From an uncultured Pontibacter sp. (GTDB taxonomy: Bacteria > Bacteroidota > Bacteroidia > Cytophagales > Hymenobacteraceae): DNA of 64,000 nt. The stretch spans positions 124,001 to 188,000 of the forward strand of contig NZ_CANMNI010000001.1 of the NCBI RefSeq assembly GCF_947499215.1, read 5' to 3'. Position 1 is the stretch's first letter. Each line of letters starts with the position of its first letter. Below the pieces are notes generated by a model that ran no database searches, was not told where the DNA came from, and was given only the letters and a program-made list of their open reading frames with translations. Positions 26,397 through 35,268 of this stretch are shown piece by piece. The position numbers and the translations under genes were made by a program.

Positions 26397-26684
26397 TTAG
26401 CGTTGTTCCTTCGTTTCTTTAGCAGCTTCAGCTTTCGGTGCGTCTTTTTTGGAGCAGCACGACATAGGCGCAGCGGCAGTGGCTTTACCATCTTCTTTTG
26501 CCGCAGTAGAGGCAGTCGTCATATGGCAGGACTCAGCTTTTTCGCCTTTACGGGCTTTTTTGGTTTTGCCGTTTTTGTCCGTGTGCTCCATTTTGCATTT
26601 GCCACCTTCGCAGGCGAGGGCTGGCGAGGCCATTCCGGCACCTACAAATCCTGCCAGTGCCAGCGCTAAAACGATCTTCTTCAT
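26397..26684 (-). CDS. Small secreted Lys/Cys-rich protein
   Basis: A 95-residue protein with a clear Sec signal peptide cleaved before C25 (SPALA-C). The mature part is highly charged (about a quarter Lys) and has five cysteines: CEGGKC at the new N-terminus, SCHM, and SCC. It also has His and Met residues near the Cys. This suggests metal binding or redox chemistry in the periplasm, but no family is recognised. The Cys right after the cleavage site is not in a strict lipobox (PALAC), so lipidation is uncertain. The opposite-strand frame at 26403-26669 is a shadow. TATATTTA on the minus strand at 26740-26747 is a possible -7 box. Confidence 0.72.
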   Translation of the reverse strand: MKKIVLALALAGFVGAGMASPALACEGGKCKMEHTDKNGKTKKARKGEKAESCHMTTASTAAKEDGKATAAAPMSCCSKKDAPKAEAAKETKEQR

Positions 26685-26794
26685 ATCTCTTGGTTTATCG
26701 ATTGTTTAAACAGAAATCAACCCTTTGTTGTTAGGTGAGTAAATATACACGTTCTACCCAATCACCAAAATGATCATCATCATTTTTTAATCCC

Positions 26795-29050
26795 TTGAGC
26801 CACAAAACCAGCAGTTTACTTGTCCTAACCGTCATTGCGATCCTGACGGCTCTCAGCGTTTTCTACGCCTCCCGTCTGCGTTTCGATTATAACTTCGACA
26901 ACTTCTTCCCGAAGGGTGATCCGGATCTGGCTTACTACTTCAGCTACCGCGATAAGTTCGGCAACGACAACGATTATTTGCTGATAGGCCTCGACAAAGG
27001 AGGCAGCCTGTTCGACCAGCAATTTCTGCAGAAGGTCGACACACTCACCCGCTTTATGCAGCAACAGCCGCATGTAGAATCGGTGCTCTCTCCTACAACC
27101 GTTAAAAGTCCGATCATTGAGCAATTTGGCTATTTCGAAATACCCTACCTGCATCCAGACGAGCCCGAGCGCTATACCCAAGACTCCACGCTGGTCTACC
27201 AGAGTCGCGAGTTGGTGGGCACACTGTTTTCAGAGGACGCCACGGCCGTTTCGCTGTTCGTGCAGACAAGCGACGATCTGGGCAAGGAACCCGGCGACTC
27301 CCTGATTGCCGCTATGTATGGCGAGATCGAACGGTTGGGTTTGCAGGAGCACCATGTGGCCGGAAAGGTACTGGCGCAGTCGGTCTTTATCGAGAAGATG
27401 AAGATCGAGCTGGCGATATTTATGTCGGCCTCCATCCTCTTGGTTATCCTGTTTTTGTGGATCGCCTTCCGCACGCTTTGGGGTGTGCTGTTGCCATTGG
27501 TGGTGGTGCTTCTTTCTGTGCTCTGGAGCCTCGGGGTAATGGGACTGTTCAACAAGCCCATTGATGTGATGACGGTCTTGCTGCCAACCATCATGTTCGT
27601 GGTGGGAATGTCCGATGTGATCCACATCATGTCGCGTTACATCACCGAGATTGGGCAAGGGGCAACTAAAATACAAGCACTGCGGGTCACGATCCGGGAA
27701 GTAGGCATGGCCACCTTGCTGACTTCGCTCACCACCTCTGTTGGCTTTCTAACGCTACTCACTACCTCCATAGTACCGATAAGGGAGTTCGGGTTATTCA
27801 CAGCCATTGGTATTGCGCTTGCATTCGTGCTGGCTTTCACTATGCTGCCAGCTATTCTACTCTTGAATAAAATACCCAATCCACGGCGTGCCCGACGTTC
27901 TGATTTGTCGTGGCCGATGCTTTTACGGCGTGTCTATACCTTCGTGTTGCAGAAGCCTTACCCGATTCTCTATGCGAGCATGGGCATTGTGTTGGTTTCC
28001 CTGATCGGAATCAGCATGATCAAAGTCGACACTACTTTGCTCGAGGACCTCGGCGATGATGACCCGATCATCAAGGACTTTCAATACTTTGAGGAAAAGT
28101 TCTCAGGCGTTCGTCCCTTTGAGTTGCACTTAATTGCCGGTCCTGATAAAAGTATGTACGACCTCGAGGTGCTGCAGGAAATCGATCAGCTGGAGACTTA
28201 CCTCTACCAATCTTACGGCCTCAACTTCATCACCTCCCCTGCTACCGTGGTCCGTTCTATCCACCGCGCCCAAAATGGCGGTTTACCAGACTACTATACC
28301 CTGCCCGCTAACGAGCGGGAGATGCAACAAGTGCAGCGGCGGCTGGCTGCTTTCAGCAAGCGAAGCGAACTGCGGGCTGTCGTGACGGCTGACCAACAGG
28401 AAGGCCGTTTGGCTGGCAAAATGACGGATGTGGGCAGTGTGCGAGCCGCCGAGCTCAATGACTCGCTACGGACGTTCATTGATCAGCACATCAACCCTGA
28501 GTTCCTGCAAACTCGCATTACGGGCAGTGCCGTGATGCTCGACAAGAATAACGATTATGTGGTCAGCAATATGCTACAGGGCTTGCTGATCGCTTTTCTG
28601 GTGGTGGCTATCCTAGTAGGCTTCATCTTCCGCTCGCTTCGCATGGTCCTGATCTCGCTTGTGCCCAATATTATCCCCTTGCTGATGATCGGGGGCATCA
28701 TGGGCTATTTGGGCATCAACATGACGGTGTCGGTTTCCATCATCTTCACCATCGCTTTCGGTATCGCCGTGGATGACACGATTCACTTTCTGGGCAAACT
28801 CAAAGTGGAGCTGCGGAAAGGCAAGTCACTGCCATACGCTATTAAGACGACTATCATCTCAGCTGGCAAGGCGATCATCATCACCTCCTGCATTTTAGTG
28901 GCCGGTTTCATGACGCTGGTGCTTTCTACCTTTGATGCCACCTTTTATGTGGGGGTATTTGTGAGTCTCACGCTGGTTTTTGCCGTGGTGGCCGACCTCT
29001 TGCTTTTGCCCGTGCTGATCCTCTATTTTTACAGGCCAAATCAAAAATAA
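26795..29050 (+). CDS. MMPL/RND-family efflux transporter permease
   Basis: A 751-residue membrane protein that begins with TTG; the only nearby ATG upstream is followed by an in-frame stop. Topology is two repeated halves: one transmembrane helix (about 7-26), a large periplasmic loop, then five helices (about 205-350), and the same again from about 385 (loop) to 590-745. Sterol-sensing-like cores contain LLPTIMFVVGMSDVIHIM and FTIAFGIAVDDTIHFLG, where Asp residues carry the proton relay of RND pumps. Half the size of drug RND pumps, as in the MmpL/HpnN lipid exporters. The substrate is unknown, possibly a lipid or hydrophobic compound. Confidence 0.85.
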   Translation: MSHKTSSLLVLTVIAILTALSVFYASRLRFDYNFDNFFPKGDPDLAYYFSYRDKFGNDNDYLLIGLDKGGSLFDQQFLQKVDTLTRFMQQQPHVESVLSPTTVKSPIIEQFGYFEIPYLHPDEPERYTQDSTLVYQSRELVGTLFSEDATAVSLFVQTSDDLGKEPGDSLIAAMYGEIERLGLQEHHVAGKVLAQSVFIEKMKIELAIFMSASILLVILFLWIAFRTLWGVLLPLVVVLLSVLWSLGVMGLFNKPIDVMTVLLPTIMFVVGMSDVIHIMSRYITEIGQGATKIQALRVTIREVGMATLLTSLTTSVGFLTLLTTSIVPIREFGLFTAIGIALAFVLAFTMLPAILLLNKIPNPRRARRSDLSWPMLLRRVYTFVLQKPYPILYASMGIVLVSLIGISMIKVDTTLLEDLGDDDPIIKDFQYFEEKFSGVRPFELHLIAGPDKSMYDLEVLQEIDQLETYLYQSYGLNFITSPATVVRSIHRAQNGGLPDYYTLPANEREMQQVQRRLAAFSKRSELRAVVTADQQEGRLAGKMTDVGSVRAAELNDSLRTFIDQHINPEFLQTRITGSAVMLDKNNDYVVSNMLQGLLIAFLVVAILVGFIFRSLRMVLISLVPNIIPLLMIGGIMGYLGINMTVSVSIIFTIAFGIAVDDTIHFLGKLKVELRKGKSLPYAIKTTIISAGKAIIITSCILVAGFMTLVLSTFDATFYVGVFVSLTLVFAVVADLLLLPVLILYFYRPNQK

Positions 29051-29110
29051 TTTGTGCCTAATCCAATAAGGATGGCCATATTTGCGTGATAGAGTAAAGC
29101 ATTCCTTTTT

Positions 29111-29695
29111 ATGATGATGAAGAAACTACTGGCTATTTGCTTTTGCTGCCTTTGGTTTGTGGGCGCGCAGGCACAGGAACAAGCACCACCGCAAGAAGAC
29201 AAACTCAGCCGTCTGATGGGCGAGCGTGAGCAGTTGATTCTGGAGTACCAGTACTACAGCGGGCAGAACAGCAACTTCTGGGGCAAGCAATCCAAGAAAG
29301 ACCTCCTCAACATCATCGATACCCTCAAAGAGATTATCCGCAAAGACTCCGAACTGATTGGGGCCGTGAAAGAGGTCAGCGTGCGCAAGATTGCCGAAAG
29401 CACCGTGGAGAGTCAGCGGGCCGGTAAAATGATCCAACAGGACGAGCGCCTCATCAACAACCAGATCTCCGACCTCAAAGGGCAGATCAGCACCCTCGAA
29501 AGTCAGGCCAAGAAGCGGGAACGTGCCATTCTTGACCTGAAAGAACAACTGAAAGCCACCGACGAGGTGCGCTACGGCAAAGACCGTGTGATTGCCATTC
29601 TGGGTGGTGCTGCCTTCATTATGTTCCTTTACGCCGTGTTCCTGCAGATCAGATTGAGCACCAAGAAGACGCCCAAAAAACGCAAGAAGGCCTAA
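29111..29695 (+). CDS. Signal-peptide coiled-coil protein with C-terminal membrane anchor
   Basis: A 194-residue protein not assigned to a known family. A Sec signal peptide (cleavage after AQA, about 22) is followed by a long helical coiled coil (LMGEREQLILEYQYYSGQ to KKRERAILDLKEQLKAT). A single transmembrane helix lies at about 162-182 (VIAILGGAAFIMFLYAVFL), then a very basic cytoplasmic tail KKTPKKRKKA. Topology suggests a periplasmic coiled coil anchored in the inner membrane. It is preceded by a CATATTTG box at 29078-29085, one mismatch from the -7 consensus. Confidence 0.68.
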   Translation: MMMKKLLAICFCCLWFVGAQAQEQAPPQEDKLSRLMGEREQLILEYQYYSGQNSNFWGKQSKKDLLNIIDTLKEIIRKDSELIGAVKEVSVRKIAESTVESQRAGKMIQQDERLINNQISDLKGQISTLESQAKKRERAILDLKEQLKATDEVRYGKDRVIAILGGAAFIMFLYAVFLQIRLSTKKTPKKRKKA

Positions 29696-29814
29696 GGCCG
29701 TATAGCTGCCACAGGTATAAGGAACAGCCTGTTCCAGCGGAATTATTTAGCACACGCTTTTTGTTATATGACGATACCTTTTCAGGTATTGACAATCAAG
29801 ACAAAAGCTACGGA

Positions 29815-29848
29815 AAAGGCTGGCGCTTCGTACCCAGCCTTTCTTTTT
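29815..29848 (+). terminator. Terminator before the UPF1-like helicase gene
   Basis: AAAGGCTGG / CCAGCCTTT stem with a 10-nt loop and a T-run. It ends only 10 bp before the next start codon at 29858, so either the next gene's promoter overlaps it or it acts as an attenuator. Confidence 0.82.
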
Positions 29849-29857
29849 TAGATAAGC

Positions 29858-31798
29858 ATGATCGATATTTTTGAAGAACTACGGCAGGTACAGGACTTGC
29901 TGAAAATAGAACAGGAAGAAGACCGGCAGCAATACAAGCTGAAGGCATTGAAAAGCACGATCACCGAGCGCAAACAAATGGGTCTTTGCTGGTATCCGGT
30001 CGTGATCTCAAAAGAAGAGATCGGTTTTGGCAACAAAGTAGTGATCGAGCTGGAGCGAACCTCCGACCGCGACCAGCTGCACCTTTTCCAGCCCGGCAAA
30101 ACAGCCTCCCTTTTTATAAATAGCGCTGAAAAAGCCAGCCTCAGTGGCGTGGTGCTGGGCGTAAAGCGCAACAAGGTAATCCTAGCCACGAACAAGGAAG
30201 ATCTGCCTGACTGGGTGGGAACTGGTCGCATGGGCATCGAGCTGACCTTTGACGAGATCAGTTACCGCGAGATGGAGATTGCCCTGAAGAAGGTGCAGGA
30301 AGCCAAAGGTTCACGTCTGGCCGAGCTCCGTGATATCATGCTAGGTATAAAGCCCGCCTCGTTCACAGACGAGAAGCTGGAGGAGATACAGGTTTTGAAC
30401 GAGTCACAGAACGAGGCCGTGCAGAAAATCATGCAGGCTAAGGATGTTGCGATCATTCACGGGCCTCCGGGCACGGGCAAAACCACGACGCTGGTGCAGG
30501 CCATCCTCCATACCTTGAAATCGCAGAAGCGCTTGCTGGTAACGGCTCCTTCCAACACGGCCGTTGACTTGCTGACCGAGAAGCTGGCCAACGAAGGCGT
30601 GAATGTGATCCGCATCGGTAATCCTTCACGCGTGTCGGATGTGCTGTTGGAGCACACTTTGGACGCGCAGGTCATGGCGCACCGTGCCTACAAAGACCTC
30701 AAGAATCTGCGCAAGACGGCCGAGAAGTATAAGCGCATGGCCTTCCAATTTAAGCGCAAGTTCGGCCATCAAGAGCGGGCGCAGCGGCAACTATACAAAT
30801 CCGAGAGCCACCGCCTGCTCGACGAGGCCGACAATGTGGAGCACTACATCACCGATGACCTCCTCGACAATGTGCAAGTCATCACCTGTACACTCGTGGG
30901 GGCGGCGAACAAAGCGATTCGTCACCTGACGTATGACACGGTGTTTATCGACGAAGCAGCACAGGCCCTCGAGCCGGCTTGCTGGATTCCGATCAGCCGC
31001 ACCAACCGTGTTGTGCTGGCCGGTGACCACTGCCAGTTGCCTCCTACTATTAAGTCATTGGATGCGGACAAGGGCGGCTTGAGCGTGACTTTGTTTGAGA
31101 AGTGCATCAATCGTCAACCGGAAGTCTCAGTAATGCTGAAAACGCAGTACCGCATGCACCACCACATCATGCAGTTCTCGAACCAGCAATTTTACGGCGG
31201 TGAATTAATAGCGCACGAAAGCGTGCACAGCGCCGAGTTGCACGGGTATAACACGATCTTCGCACCCGACATGGCGGTTGAGTTTATCGACACGGCCGGC
31301 TGCGGATATAACGAAGCGGAAATGCCGGAAACACAAAGCTCTGCCAACCCGGAAGAGGGTGACCTTCTGATTAACCATTTGTCGAATCTCCTGAAAGATT
31401 ATGACGAGGAGGAAGAAGTGGCACCGCTGAAGATCGGAGTGATTGCGCCTTACCGCGCCCAGATCAATTACCTGCAGGACAAAGTAGAGCATACGCCGCG
31501 ACTGCACGATTTACATCAAAAGCGCCAGTTGAGCATCGGTACCGTCGACAGTTTTCAGGGGCAGGAGCGCGACATTATCTGCATGAGTTTGGTGCGCAGC
31601 AATGAACGCGGCGAGATCGGTTTTTTGGCAGACGAAAGACGCATGAACGTGGCCATGACCCGTGCCCGTCGCAAGTTGATCATTGTCGGAGACAGCGCTA
31701 CGCTTTCTACCAATCCGTTCTTTGCGGAATTGATTTCCTATGTGGAGAGCATTGGGGCTTATAAAAGCGCTTGGGAGCTAACTGAGAGCCTGCCTTAG
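29858..31798 (+). CDS. IGHMBP2/UPF1-like superfamily 1B helicase
   Basis: A 646-residue helicase. An N-terminal beta-barrel region (about 30-140) resembles the stalk/1B domains of IGHMBP2-like proteins. Walker A GPPGTGKTTT is at about 203-212, Walker B DEAAQALEP at about 365, then LAGDHCQLPPT, QYRMH, GTVDSFQGQERD and MTRARRKL motif VI. This set defines 5'-3' DNA/RNA helicases of the UPF1-like SF1B group. The bacterial role is not established; nucleic acid repair or RNA processing are guesses. Note the unusual promoter situation: a terminator hairpin ends 10 bp upstream. Confidence 0.9.
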   Translation: MIDIFEELRQVQDLLKIEQEEDRQQYKLKALKSTITERKQMGLCWYPVVISKEEIGFGNKVVIELERTSDRDQLHLFQPGKTASLFINSAEKASLSGVVLGVKRNKVILATNKEDLPDWVGTGRMGIELTFDEISYREMEIALKKVQEAKGSRLAELRDIMLGIKPASFTDEKLEEIQVLNESQNEAVQKIMQAKDVAIIHGPPGTGKTTTLVQAILHTLKSQKRLLVTAPSNTAVDLLTEKLANEGVNVIRIGNPSRVSDVLLEHTLDAQVMAHRAYKDLKNLRKTAEKYKRMAFQFKRKFGHQERAQRQLYKSESHRLLDEADNVEHYITDDLLDNVQVITCTLVGAANKAIRHLTYDTVFIDEAAQALEPACWIPISRTNRVVLAGDHCQLPPTIKSLDADKGGLSVTLFEKCINRQPEVSVMLKTQYRMHHHIMQFSNQQFYGGELIAHESVHSAELHGYNTIFAPDMAVEFIDTAGCGYNEAEMPETQSSANPEEGDLLINHLSNLLKDYDEEEEVAPLKIGVIAPYRAQINYLQDKVEHTPRLHDLHQKRQLSIGTVDSFQGQERDIICMSLVRSNERGEIGFLADERRMNVAMTRARRKLIIVGDSATLSTNPFFAELISYVESIGAYKSAWELTESLP

Positions 31799-31920
31799 CG
31801 TAGGTATAAGTTTATATTTTATTTATTCATCATCAGAGAGTAGTTCAAATATAACCGAGTGAGTTATGCTTCTCCGGTTAATCTTTCTACCTTTCTGATA
31901 CCAAACCAAAACACACAATT

Positions 31921-32436
31921 ATGAAAATTGAGAAAAACAGAGTGGTGACGCTCTCTTACGAGCTCCGTATTCAGAACGAAAGCGGTGAGCAAACCCTCGT
32001 TGAAACTGCCAATAACGAAAATCCAATGGTGTTCATATACGGCATGAGCGGCCTGCCAGACCAGTTCGAAGAAAACCTTGACGGCAAGAGTGCTGGTGAC
32101 GAATTCGACTTTAAACTTGACTCGAATGACGGTTACGGTGAGTTTGACCAGAACGCAGTAGTAGAACTGCCGATGAGCGTGTTTGAAGTAGAAGGCGGCA
32201 TTCCAGAGAACATGCTGGAAGTGGGCAACTTCATCCCGATGGCGGACAGCGAAGGCAATCAGCTGCAGGGCCGTGTAGCCGAAGTAAAAGACAATGCTGT
32301 ACTAATGGACTTTAACCATCCACTGGCTGGCAAAGAACTGTTCTTTAAAGGCAAGGTAGAGAAAGTACGTGAGGCAACAGCTGAAGAACTGGACCACGGT
32401 CACGTGCACGGCGAAGGCGGTGTGCATCACCACTAA
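31921..32436 (+). CDS. slyD: SlyD-like FKBP-type peptidyl-prolyl isomerase
   Basis: A 171-residue protein. An FKBP fold is split by an insert-in-flap domain, as in SlyD: LSYELRIQNESGE, then YGMSGLPDQFEENLDGKS (active-site wall), the IF chaperone domain at about 75-130, and FNHPLAGKELFFKGKV at the return. The C-terminal tail DHGHVHGEGGVHHH is a short His-rich segment able to bind Ni/Zn. It accelerates prolyl isomerisation and acts as a chaperone in the cytoplasm. Terminated by the hairpin at 32459-32490. Confidence 0.92.
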   Translation: MKIEKNRVVTLSYELRIQNESGEQTLVETANNENPMVFIYGMSGLPDQFEENLDGKSAGDEFDFKLDSNDGYGEFDQNAVVELPMSVFEVEGGIPENMLEVGNFIPMADSEGNQLQGRVAEVKDNAVLMDFNHPLAGKELFFKGKVEKVREATAEELDHGHVHGEGGVHHH

Positions 32437-32458
32437 GAATTAAAAAAAATCAGAAGGA

Positions 32459-32490
32459 AGGAGTCGCAGGTATAGCGGCTCCTTTTTTTT
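32459..32490. terminator. Terminator between slyD and the ACP phosphodiesterase gene
   Basis: AAGGAGTCGC / GCGGCTCCTT stem with an AGGTATA loop and eight T residues. The loop is one copy of the over-represented AGGTATA word. Confidence 0.85.
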
Positions 32491-32500
32491 ATACCTAGTG

Positions 32501-33097
32501 CTATACTACCTTTCTCAATTCCGGCAATACCTCCTCCACATAAGCGATCAGCTCTGGGAAGAACAAAGAAAAGTCTGCGTCATACAAGGTATAGTTCTCC
32601 AGCAACTCCTCTCCCGCTCTTTCCATGCCTGACTCAAACGAAGTGCGTCGGCTCAGTCCTCCGAGGGCCTGCGCTATACCTGAAACCTCAGCATAAGACA
32701 AGAGCCAGTTTTGCCGCATCATGTAAGGAAAGAAATACTGTACCCGCTCCGGCAGATTTGGCAAGTGGGAGTTGATCAAGGTATAAACGCGGGAAGTATA
32801 CGCTTCCAGTGATTCCAAAGAAAACTCCCCAAAACGGTTTGCAAGAAAATGGTCAAAGTACAGATCGGCCACCACCGGAGCATATTTCCGGAAATGAGGT
32901 CGCAAGCGGGCTTTGGTCTCGCTTACGACGGGGTGCGTGTCAGTGTAGGTATCAATCAGGCGATGCAGCTTGATGCCCCGGGCAATACCGGTTGGGTACC
33001 GCTCCAGCTGTTTTCCCTTCACAGCATCGGCTATAAAATTGCCCAGTAAAAGCTCTTCGTCGTCGCCTGACAGGAAAATATGGGCCAGATAATTCAA
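32501..33097 (-). CDS. acpH: Acyl carrier protein phosphodiesterase (AcpH, DUF479)
   Basis: A 198-residue helical protein of the AcpH family, related to HD-domain hydrolases. Conserved motifs: MNYLAH at the N-terminus, LLGNFIADAVKG, GIKLHRLIDTYTDTHP and VADLYFDHFLAN, which supply the His/Asp metal ligands. It removes the 4'-phosphopantetheine group from holo-ACP. Length agrees with E. coli AcpH (193). Transcribed alone; minus-strand TACCTTTA at 33152-33159 is a possible -7 box, giving a leader of about 48 nt. Confidence 0.88.
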   Translation of the reverse strand: MNYLAHIFLSGDDEELLLGNFIADAVKGKQLERYPTGIARGIKLHRLIDTYTDTHPVVSETKARLRPHFRKYAPVVADLYFDHFLANRFGEFSLESLEAYTSRVYTLINSHLPNLPERVQYFFPYMMRQNWLLSYAEVSGIAQALGGLSRRTSFESGMERAGEELLENYTLYDADFSLFFPELIAYVEEVLPELRKVV

Positions 33098-33229
33098 TGG
33101 TTCGGGGTTTGGTTCAGTTGCAATATAAACATCTTATACCTGATTCGGTTGTAAAGGTATAGCTGAAACGGGCATAAACACTTTAGGGTATTAGCCCGTA
33201 CCACTTAAACACATACAACCAATAAAACT

Positions 33230-33724
33230 ATGAACAACGACAGAAAAGAAAATCTGCAGAAACTGATAGAATTGATAGAGGACATAGACTTTACTATGAT
33301 GACGACCGTTGATGACGACGGAAGCTTGAGAAGCCGTCCTATGAGTACCCAGCAAATCGGGGAAGATGGGGTGATGTGGTTCTTCACTGGCTACGAATCA
33401 GGTAAGTCACACGAAATTAAAAACGATTCTCATGTGAACCTGAGCTACTCAAAACCGTCTGACAACGTGTTTGTTTCGGTTTCAGGCAAAGCAACCCTAT
33501 CCAAAGACAGAGCGAAGATTGAGGAGCTATGGTCTCCTGAACTTAAAGCTTGGTTCCCGGGTGGGAAGGAGGATCCAAATGTCGGGCTTATCAAAGTCGT
33601 TATTGACAAAGCCGAATATTGGGACTCCCCCAATAGTGCTGTTACCCACTTGATTGGTTTCGTAAAAGCGACTTTGTCTGGCGAAAGCTACGATCCGGGT
33701 GAGAATAAAAAGATAGACCTATAG
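33230..33724 (+). CDS. Pyridoxamine 5'-phosphate oxidase-like general stress protein (GS26 type)
   Basis: A 164-residue split-barrel flavin-binding protein. The N-terminal helix precedes FTMMTTVDDDGSLRSRPMST, then GVMWFFTGYESGKSHEI and VNLSYSKPSDNVFVSVSGKA, the pattern of general stress protein 26/PNPOx-like proteins that bind FMN or F420. DKAEYWDSPNS near residue 126 is also conserved in the family. No pyridoxine activity should be assumed; known members are stress-linked. Followed by a strong terminator. Confidence 0.88.
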   Translation: MNNDRKENLQKLIELIEDIDFTMMTTVDDDGSLRSRPMSTQQIGEDGVMWFFTGYESGKSHEIKNDSHVNLSYSKPSDNVFVSVSGKATLSKDRAKIEELWSPELKAWFPGGKEDPNVGLIKVVIDKAEYWDSPNSAVTHLIGFVKATLSGESYDPGENKKIDL

Positions 33725-33751
33725 GTATAGCTCCAGCATAGAAATTACTGG

Positions 33752-33788
33752 AAACACCTGCCAAACATTTCCGTTCGGCAGGTGTTTT
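33752..33788 (+). terminator. Terminator after the general stress protein gene
   Basis: AAACACCTGCC / GGCAGGTGTTT 11-bp stem with a 14-nt loop and a T-run. Confidence 0.9.
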
Positions 33789-33846
33789 TGGTTTATTCGT
33801 TTTGTAAATTGCACATACAGTAACCCTCTTTTAATACCCGAATCCC

Positions 33847-34584
33847 GTGCGACAAATCTCCCCCCAGTCCGATCGACTTACTACCCTCACGCTTTTTGGT
33901 TTTCGGAAAGGCCATATTCGTTGGGGTTTAGCCCAAATGGGCACCAAAGGCGCCGAATTAGACCAAATTCCCGGCTTGCTCTTTCACAAATTGCTAGGCA
34001 GTGGACAAGGCAAAGGGTTCAGCATTAAGCCCAACTTTAGAAGGTATGGACTGATGTGCACATGGGAAAGCGAAGAGGCTGCAGACGAGTTTTTGGAGCG
34101 CTCTGAGTTGATGATGGAATACCGTCTGCATGCGAGCGAGATCTGGACAGTAAAACTTGTCCCAACACAGGCGCACGGACTTTGGGACGGGGTGCAGCCA
34201 TTTACGCCACAACTTTTTGAAAAACAGCACGAAGGCCCGATAGCTGTGCTAACCCGTGCCTCCATCAACTGGAGGGCGCTGCCGCAGTTCTGGCGCTTCA
34301 CCCCAAAAGTAAGCAAGGCACTCGATGAGGCGAAAGGGCTAATCTGCTCTATCGGTCTCGGAGAACTGCCACTTATCCGGCAGGCCACCTTTAGCGTCTG
34401 GGAATCGATGGAAGCCATGAAAGCCTATGCCTATCAGGGCGAGCTGCACAAAGAAGTGATCAAGCGCACACGGGCCGAGAAGTGGTACAGCGAAGAGCTC
34501 TTTGCACGCTTTATACCCGTCGAAAGTCAGGGTCTATGGAATGGCGTGAACCCGCTAGCCTCTGTGCTTAGTGCAAGCGAATAA
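33847..34584 (+). CDS. CrtA-like (spheroidene monooxygenase family) protein
   Basis: A 245-residue protein starting with GTG. It matches the CrtA family layout of two ferredoxin-like dimeric alpha/beta halves: LTLFGFRKGHIRWGLAQMG, FKL-type GSGQGKGFSIKPNFRRYGLMCTW, then VLTRASINWRALPQFWRFTP and QATFSVWESMEAMKAYAYQG. CrtA oxidises acyclic carotenoids at C-2 using heme in purple bacteria. In pigmented Bacteroidota, homologues occur away from carotenoid clusters, as here, so the substrate is open. Only 1 bp separates its stop from the convergent LysE gene. Confidence 0.75.
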   Translation: MRQISPQSDRLTTLTLFGFRKGHIRWGLAQMGTKGAELDQIPGLLFHKLLGSGQGKGFSIKPNFRRYGLMCTWESEEAADEFLERSELMMEYRLHASEIWTVKLVPTQAHGLWDGVQPFTPQLFEKQHEGPIAVLTRASINWRALPQFWRFTPKVSKALDEAKGLICSIGLGELPLIRQATFSVWESMEAMKAYAYQGELHKEVIKRTRAEKWYSEELFARFIPVESQGLWNGVNPLASVLSASE

Positions 34585-34585
34585 G

Positions 34586-35203
34586 CTATACCTTCAGCAT
34601 ACCCAGAATTCCAAATCCGATAATACTTAGGCTACTGATGATGTTGAGTATTTGGATGGACTTTGGGTTTTTCATGTACCTGCCCAGTGAAGCCCCAAAA
34701 GTCGCCAGTAGGGTTTGAATGATTACGCTGCCCAAGAATATGGCGATGGACAAGTTAAAAACCTGCAATACCCCAAAATCTGGCTTCACCAGCTGACCTG
34801 AGAATCCAACAAAGGCCACGATAGTCAATGGATTGACGACTGTGAGCAAGTATGTAGAAGTTAAGTAACCCAGTTCTCCTTTTTGTACCGCAGAAGTATG
34901 ATAGTCTTTGGCGGCGTCACTGATTTTTAGACTACCCAGCAGCATCCATAATCCGAATAATATAAGAGCTCCGGATGCTACCCACGAAAAATAGACCTGA
35001 TTCATGTTAAGGTAGCTTACGAGGATAGAGCCTACCGTAAAGGCCACCAGTGCATAGGTCAAGTCTGCCAACGCAGCTCCCACCCCACAAAGCACACCGC
35101 TTCGGAAGCCATACACCAATCCTCGATTAATAATTAAAATGGCGATAGGACCAACAGCGACCGCCAAGGTCACCCCAAATACAAATGCTTTTAAATAATC
35201 CAT
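34586..35203 (-). CDS. LysE/RhtB-family amino acid exporter
   Basis: A 205-residue polytopic membrane protein with about six transmembrane helices. The N-terminal FGVTLAVAVGPIAILIINRGL is the LysE family signature, followed by CGVGAALADLTYALVAF and TYLLTVVNPLTIVAFVGFSG. A TTG at 35212 is in frame, but the ATG at 35203 is preferred. Members export amino acids or related small molecules; no specific substrate can be assigned. Convergent with the CrtA-like gene at a 1-bp gap, so the two share 3' ends without room for a terminator. Confidence 0.85.
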   Translation of the reverse strand: MDYLKAFVFGVTLAVAVGPIAILIINRGLVYGFRSGVLCGVGAALADLTYALVAFTVGSILVSYLNMNQVYFSWVASGALILFGLWMLLGSLKISDAAKDYHTSAVQKGELGYLTSTYLLTVVNPLTIVAFVGFSGQLVKPDFGVLQVFNLSIAIFLGSVIIQTLLATFGASLGRYMKNPKSIQILNIISSLSIIGFGILGMLKV

Positions 35204-35268
35204 TTCTGTCAATTATTAGATTTCAGACAGATGACGGCTGAAGGTATAAAAAGACGCAAAGAATGGGC

